DNA of 9,421 nucleotides from Deltaproteobacteria bacterium. GTDB lineage: Bacteria; Desulfobacterota; Binatia; Binatales; Binataceae. Both the position numbers and the translations under genes were made by a program. Under the pieces are notes generated by a model. That model searched no databases. It was not told where the DNA came from and was given only the letters and a program-made list of their open reading frames with translations. Positions 6,574 to 9,421 of the stretch are shown here, piece by piece (position 1 is the first letter of the stretch; each line of letters opens with the position of its first letter). Where the stretch lies: positions 1 through 9,421 of the forward strand of contig JAJZAG010000133.1 of assembly GCA_021799555.1 (NCBI GenBank). Reading direction: 5' to 3'.

Positions 6574-6992
6574 CGATCCGCAAATCGATCCTGATCAAAC
6601 GCCCGCCGGAAGTTTGCTTCAGAGTGTTCTGCGAGGAGATGAGCGAATGGTGGCCCGGCGGTTTCGGCGGCAAAGACTCGAAACCCCGCATCGAGCCGCG
6701 TGTCGGCGGCAGATTTTATGAGCGCCGCCCCGACGGAAGCGAGTATCAGATAGGGGAAGTTACCGTGTACTCACCGCCCGAGCATCTTGGCTTCACCTTC
6801 CGCGCGCCGAGCTGGGATGTATCGACGCAGGTCGAAATCCGCTTTCGTGCCGAAAGTGCCGGGACCCGGGTTGAGCTTGAACACAGTGGATGGGATCAGG
6901 ATGCGAAGACTCGCGATGCGCGCAAGGGTTTCGACGGCGGATGGGATTTCGTTCTAGGGCGCTACCAGTCGCGATTCGCAGATATACACTGA
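6570..6992 (+). CDS. SRPBCC (START/AHSA1-like) family protein
   Basis: 140 residues, typical for the family. It has the SRPBCC/AHSA1-like pattern: first strand IRKSILIKRPPEVCFRVFCEEMSEWW (3-28), IEPRVGGRFYERRPDGSEYQIGEV (41-64), PPEHLGFTFRAP (69-80), VEIRFRAESAGTRVELEHSGW (88-108), and a C-terminal helix starting at GWDFVLGRYQSRF. These proteins form a helix-grip fold with a hydrophobic pocket. The ligand here is unknown. Its ATG overlaps the stop of the ArsR gene (6570-6573), which indicates translational coupling, and GGAGGAG lies just upstream, about 4-6 bases away. The ArsR-SRPBCC pair is a recurrent bacterial cassette; the regulator may respond to the same ligand, but this is inference. 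Confidence 0.88.
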   Translation: MTIRKSILIKRPPEVCFRVFCEEMSEWWPGGFGGKDSKPRIEPRVGGRFYERRPDGSEYQIGEVTVYSPPEHLGFTFRAPSWDVSTQVEIRFRAESAGTRVELEHSGWDQDAKTRDARKGFDGGWDFVLGRYQSRFADIH

Positions 6993-7012
6993 CTAATGCG
7001 CGGCAAGTGAAT

Positions 7013-7016
7013 GGAG
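7013..7016 (+). promoter_or_regulatory. Ribosome binding site of the GST-like gene
   Basis: GGAG six bases before ATG 7023. An earlier in-frame ATG at 7011 would include this site in the coding region and has no good site of its own, so 7023 is preferred. Confidence 0.55.
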
Positions 7017-7022
7017 TATGTT

Positions 7023-7637
7023 ATGAAACTCTACTATTTTCCGTCGCCGAATCCGCAGAAGATTCAATTCGCCCTCAATGAGATCGGACTGGAATGCGAA
7101 GTCGTTCCAGTCGATCTGACGAAAAACGAGCAGCGCAAACCCGAGTTCCTTGAGCTAAACCCGCTCGGACGCGTTCCGGTGCTGACTGACGGCGCATTTA
7201 CGCTGTGGGATTCGCACGCGATTCTGGCTTACCTCGGCGATAAGACCGGAAAACTTTGGCCCACCTCGGCCGCGGGACGCGCCGATGCGCTGCGATGGCT
7301 GTTCTTCCTGTCGGGGCATATTTCTCCGTCCGCGAGCGATCTTGCGTTCAACCGAATCGCGGTCAAAGTTCTCGGAATTCCGGGCGATCAGGACGCGATT
7401 GCGCGGGGTGAAAGAGCGCTCCCAGGCGTAATCCAGATCCTCGAAGGCCGCTTGGCGAGCAGTAAGTGGCTGATGGGAGAGAATTTCTCGCTGGTCGATT
7501 GCGGATACGGTCCGGTGCTCAACGTGATCGACAAGGCGGGGTTCGGCTTCGCCGGATATCCCAGGGTGAGCGCCTATCTTGAGGCGATTCGCGCACGCGA
7601 GGCGTGGCGCCGGACTCCCAAGCTGCCTGGCTTGTGA
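7023..7637 (+). CDS. Glutathione S-transferase family protein
   Basis: 204 residues, the usual length of a cytosolic GST. The N-terminal thioredoxin-like domain (1-78) has first strand KLYYFPSPNPQK, the cis-proline loop NPLGRVPVL (46-54, Pro52), and the glutathione gamma-glutamyl-binding motif DSHAILAYL (63-71). The C-terminal helical domain (about 85-204) carries the N-capping box FSLVD (155-159). The catalytic residue is probably in the SPNPQK region (Ser8), as in theta/beta-like bacterial GSTs, but this is not certain. It conjugates or reduces electrophiles with glutathione; the substrate is unknown. It lies 30 bases after the SRPBCC gene on the same strand with no terminator between, so it is probably the third gene of the ArsR-led operon. 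That would link the cassette to detoxification. Confidence 0.9.
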   Translation: MKLYYFPSPNPQKIQFALNEIGLECEVVPVDLTKNEQRKPEFLELNPLGRVPVLTDGAFTLWDSHAILAYLGDKTGKLWPTSAAGRADALRWLFFLSGHISPSASDLAFNRIAVKVLGIPGDQDAIARGERALPGVIQILEGRLASSKWLMGENFSLVDCGYGPVLNVIDKAGFGFAGYPRVSAYLEAIRAREAWRRTPKLPGL

Positions 7638-7712
7638 GATCGGATGGCACCCGAGACCGGACCGGGTCAGCCTGCGCCGCGGCAAAATCGAAACTTCCTT
7701 CCTTCAAGCCTC

Positions 7713-7741
7713 TTGACATGTCGTGGGCCGCGCGATACTTA
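7713..7741 (+). promoter_or_regulatory. Promoter of the second ArsR-SRPBCC operon
   Basis: Exact TTGACA at 7713-7718. A 17-base spacer leads to TACTTA at 7736-7741 (or GATACT at 7734-7739 with a 15-base spacer). The -10 abuts the first operator copy at 7741, and the expected transcript start falls inside it. The remainder of the 135-base gap (7638-7712) shows no gene and only a weak inverted repeat (ACCCG...CGGGT, near 7647-7667). Confidence 0.5.
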
Positions 7742-7768
7742 ACCGATAGGTTATTTAACTGAATGGTT
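7741..7768. promoter_or_regulatory. Tandem operator (two AAC(C/T)-N4-GGTT sites)
   Basis: Site 1 is AACCGATAGGTT (7741-7752) and site 2 is AACTGAATGGTT (7757-7768), 16 bases apart start to start and on the same DNA side to within about half a turn. Site 1 has perfect inverted half-sites AACC/GGTT; site 2 has one changed base in the left half. Both match the core of the 6226-6245 palindrome. They lie between the -10 region and the ATG of the second ArsR gene, a classic autorepression position. Confidence 0.65.
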
Positions 7769-7772
7769 TAGC

Positions 7773-8144
7773 ATGATCGACGAGCAAGCAGCGATGACAT
7801 CCGATCACCTGAGCGCCACCTTCTCCGCCTTGGCCGATCCGACTCGACGCGCGATTCTCGCTCGCCTCGCGTCCGGCGAAGCATCGGTAAGCGAACTTGC
7901 CGAGCCGTTCGCGATGAGCATGCCCGCCGTATCGAAGCATCTCAAAGTGCTCGAGCGCGCCGGTTTGATTGCGCGTGGTCGCGAGGCGCAATGGCGGCCT
8001 TGCCGGCTTGCCGCTCGTCCGCTCAAGGATGCAGCCGCGTGGATCGATCACTACCGGCGATTCTGGGAAGAGAGTCTCGACCGCCTCGACGGATATCTGA
8101 AGGAACTTCAGGCGAAGGAGAAGAAAAATGGCGATCGCAAGTGA
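7773..8144 (+). CDS. ArsR-family winged-helix transcriptional regulator
   Basis: 123 residues. The family motif ALADPTRRAILARLASGEASVSELA (19-43) is followed by recognition helix MSMPAVSKHLKVLERAGLI (48-66), a wing, and a C-terminal helix with YRRFWEESLDRLDGYLKEL. No ELCVCDL metal site is present and there is a single Cys77, so it is not an arsenic sensor. It resembles the first ArsR protein (6244-6573) throughout, including the DNA-reading helix (S-x-P-A-V/I-x-K-H), which fits their shared operator core. ATG 7773 has no ribosome site; ATG 7794 (MTSDHLS) is an alternative that also begins close to the conserved part. The gene overlaps the following SRPBCC gene by 17 bases. Confidence 0.92.
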   Translation: MIDEQAAMTSDHLSATFSALADPTRRAILARLASGEASVSELAEPFAMSMPAVSKHLKVLERAGLIARGREAQWRPCRLAARPLKDAAAWIDHYRRFWEESLDRLDGYLKELQAKEKKNGDRK

Positions 8145-8598
8145 CCGCAGCGCTGATCGCGACCGTATCCTGATTATCAACCGCGTCTTCGACGCCCCGC
8201 GCCGCGTGGTGTGGAAGGCTTGGGCCGAGCCCGAGCAACTTGTGCGTTGGATCGGTCCCGCGGGTTTCACCGCCAAAATATTGGAGTTCGATCCGCGCCC
8301 GGGCGGAGTGTTTCGCTTTTACATGCGCGGTCCGGATGGAACCGACCATTGGCAAAAGGGCGTCTTTCGCGAGATCGTCGAGTACGAACGAATCGTCCGC
8401 ACCTTCGTATGGACAGACGCCGACGGAAGTCCAACCCTTCCTGAAACCCTTCTGACCGTCGAATTTGAAGATTTGGGCGCCACAACGCGGCTGACGCTCC
8501 GGCAGGAAGTCTTCGAATCGGTCACCGCCCGCGATCTGCATCGAGGCGGATGGAGCAGCGCGCTCGACAAGTTGGCAGAGCACCTCGCCGCGGCCTGA
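8128..8598 (+). CDS. SRPBCC (AHSA1-like) family protein
   Basis: 156 residues, normal for the family. AHSA1/START-like pattern: INRVFDAPRRVVWKAWAEPEQLVRWIGPAGFTAKILEFDPRPGGVFRFYMRGPDG (17-71), GVFREIVEYERIV (78-90), a strand pair around TLLTVEFEDLGATTRLTLRQEVF, and the C-terminal helix GGWSSALDKLAEHLA. AAGGAG at 8115-8120, seven bases before the ATG, is a strong ribosome site placed inside the end of the ArsR gene, so translation follows on directly. It is a soluble ligand-binding fold of unknown ligand. It is clearly related to the next gene and probably arose with it by tandem duplication. Confidence 0.92.
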   Translation: MAIASDRSADRDRILIINRVFDAPRRVVWKAWAEPEQLVRWIGPAGFTAKILEFDPRPGGVFRFYMRGPDGTDHWQKGVFREIVEYERIVRTFVWTDADGSPTLPETLLTVEFEDLGATTRLTLRQEVFESVTARDLHRGGWSSALDKLAEHLAAA

Positions 8599-8610
8599 TT
8601 GTTACGCGAG

Positions 8611-8641
8611 TTCCCGCCGCCGGCGCAAAGCGCGGTGGGAA
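8611..8641 (+). other. Hairpin in the spacer between the two SRPBCC genes
   Basis: TTCCCGCC (8611-8618) pairs with GGTGGGAA (8634-8641), with one G-T wobble in RNA. Inside it GCGC-AAA-GCGC forms a second short stem, leaving a 4-base bulge on the left side. No T-run follows, so it is not an intrinsic terminator. It may be an RNA stability or processing element between the two cistrons. Confidence 0.4.
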
Positions 8642-8661
8642 ACAGGTGCGGGAAACAGGTG
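8637..8661 (+). repeat. Short tandem repeat upstream of the second SRPBCC ribosome site
   Basis: GGGAAACAGGTG occurs twice in a row (8637-8648 and 8650-8661), separated by one C, giving a 13-base period with 12 of 12 bases equal. The second copy runs up to the ribosome site AAGGAGG (8662-8668). The first copy shares bases with the right arm of the hairpin at 8611-8641. Confidence 0.7.
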
Positions 8662-8673
8662 AAGGAGGAACCG

Positions 8674-9153
8674 ATGCGATCAGAAACGAGCACAAAAACG
8701 GCTCTGGCCAAGCGCAGACTCGTAATCACGCGGATCTTTGACGCGCCACGGGAGCGCGTGTTCCAGATGTGGACCGATCCAAAGCATCTCGCCGCGTGGT
8801 GGGGGCCTAAGGATTTCACCAATCCGGTGTGCGAAGTTGACGCGCGCCAGGGCGGCGCGATTCGAATCGTGATGCGCGCGCCCGACGGCGCCGAGCATCC
8901 GATGACCGGCGTATTTAGCGAGTTCAACCTGCCTGAGCGCCTCGTGTTCCGCCATGCGGCGCTCGACCGGGAGGGTAACCCCATTATCGAAGCGGTTTCC
9001 ATCGTGACTTTTACGGAGCGCGATCGGACGACCGAGCTTCACCTCGAGACGCACGCCGAGGCATTGACCCCGGAAGCGGCGGCACGCATCGCGGGCATGG
9101 AGGCCGGATGGAATCAGAGCATCGATCGGCTCGCGCAACAATTGGCCAAGTAA
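8674..9153 (+). CDS. SRPBCC (AHSA1-like) family protein
   Basis: 159 residues from ATG 8674, preceded by a strong AAGGAGG site (8662-8668) with a five-base spacer. A longer frame beginning at a TTG at 8599 would turn the hairpin and repeat region into protein, and its residues are not family-like. Pattern: RLVITRIFDAPRERVFQMWTDPKHLAAWWGPKDFTNPVCEVDARQGGAIRIVMRAPDG (15-72), MTGVFSEFNLPERLVF (77-92), ELHLETHAEALTPE, and the C-terminal helix MEAGWNQSIDRLAQQLA. It resembles the preceding SRPBCC protein over the entire length, with many identical positions in FDAP, W-GP, F-x-A/N and RPDG/APDG blocks. The ligand is unknown. It is the third gene of the second ArsR-led operon. Confidence 0.92.
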   Translation: MRSETSTKTALAKRRLVITRIFDAPRERVFQMWTDPKHLAAWWGPKDFTNPVCEVDARQGGAIRIVMRAPDGAEHPMTGVFSEFNLPERLVFRHAALDREGNPIIEAVSIVTFTERDRTTELHLETHAEALTPEAAARIAGMEAGWNQSIDRLAQQLAK

Positions 9154-9172
9154 GCAACCAAGCGGGGACGCG

Positions 9173-9421
9173 ATGCAGCTAAATCCATATCTCAACTTCA
9201 ACGGCGACTGCGAAGCGGCATTCAAATTTTACGAACGATGCCTGGGAGGCAAAATTCAGGTGCTGATGACCTATGGAGATTCGCCGGCCGCCGCACAAAC
9301 ACCGCCACAATTGCGCGGGAAGATCATTCACGCGCGGCTCAGCGTGGGTGCGTTCCTATTGATGGGATCTGACGCTCCGCCCGAGCGCTACGAGCGGCCG
9401 CAAGGCCTTTCCGTATTGTTC
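9173..9421 (+). CDS. VOC-family protein, PhnB/YjdN-like, 3'-truncated
   Basis: The frame is open from ATG 9173 to the window end (83 codons), with GGGGA four bases before the start. The N-terminus MQLNPYLNFNGDCEAAFKFYERCLGGKIQVLMTYGDSP matches the first VOC (glyoxalase/bleomycin-resistance/dioxygenase) module of the PhnB/YjdN group, including the paired aromatic FKFYE and the following LGG. Next comes KIIHARLSVGAFLLMGSDAPPE, where the His lies on the strand that often carries a metal ligand in VOC proteins. The function of PhnB-like proteins is not settled. It begins 19 bases after the SRPBCC gene and is probably the fourth gene of the operon. ArsR-SRPBCC-SRPBCC-VOC strings are common in soil bacteria. 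Confidence 0.88.
   Translation, partial: MQLNPYLNFNGDCEAAFKFYERCLGGKIQVLMTYGDSPAAAQTPPQLRGKIIHARLSVGAFLLMGSDAPPERYERPQGLSVLF

Noticed and set aside
7647..7667. Terminator after the GST-like gene
   Set aside because: The inverted repeat ACCCG/CGGGT has five pairs, a long loop and no T-run.
6244..8144. The two ArsR proteins as arsenic sensors of the arsI-acr3 genes
   Set aside because: Neither has the ELCVCDL-type metal site, both lie next to SRPBCC genes, and the ars genes are over 4 kb away on the far side of the Mla-like operon.
1..9421. CRISPR, tRNA, rRNA, insertion sequences, toxin-antitoxin or phage-defence genes
   Set aside because: No repeat-spacer pattern, RNA gene signatures, transposase motifs or terminal inverted repeats were seen. 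Nearly all the sequence is accounted for by recognisable housekeeping-type accessory genes.

Overview
The window is roughly 60% GC and densely coded on both strands. It comes from a Gram-negative bacterium: it carries an MCE/Mla-type envelope lipid transporter with an outer-membrane-type lipoprotein. The mixture of arsenic detoxification, MCE transport and ArsR/SRPBCC/VOC cassettes is typical of soil or rhizosphere proteobacteria-like and acidobacteria-like lineages (Desulfobacterota/Binatota-type genomes would fit). Nothing in the sequence fixes the phylum, and no rRNA, tRNA, insertion sequence, phage gene or CRISPR array was seen.

Layout. (1) 1-1537, + strand: the end of an arsI/cadI-type C-As lyase gene followed by an acr3 arsenite efflux gene. 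(2) 1567-5234, - strand: a four-gene ABC transporter operon, read from the right as STAS-MlaE permease, MlaF-type ATPase, single-MCE-domain protein and PqiC-type lipoprotein. (3) 5341-6105, - strand: an alpha/beta hydrolase. (4) 6244-7637, + strand: ArsR-family regulator, SRPBCC protein, glutathione-S-transferase-like protein. (5) 7773-9421, + strand: a second ArsR-family regulator, two tandem SRPBCC proteins, and a VOC-family (PhnB/YjdN-like) protein cut by the window end.

How they work together. ArsI would demethylate trivalent methylarsenicals to arsenite, and Acr3 would export the arsenite. The Mla-like operon would move lipid between the membranes: the MlaE/MlaF core sits in the inner membrane, MCE rings lie in the periplasm and PqiC is at the outer membrane. 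The two ArsR-SRPBCC cassettes are parallel modules of a widespread but poorly understood type. Their regulators lack the arsenic-binding cysteine motif.

The most interesting signal is regulatory. Both cassette promoters have an exact TTGACA -35 box, and both carry the same operator pattern, AACC-N4-GGTT. It occurs once as a perfect 20-bp palindrome that runs into the start codon of the first regulator, and twice in tandem (one copy AACT-N4-GGTT) upstream of the second. This suggests two paralogous repressors that read the same site and may cross-regulate. No clearly novel protein system was found. There is no gene-free stretch longer than 300 bases; the longest gaps are about 138 and 135 bases and both hold the promoters and operators just described.
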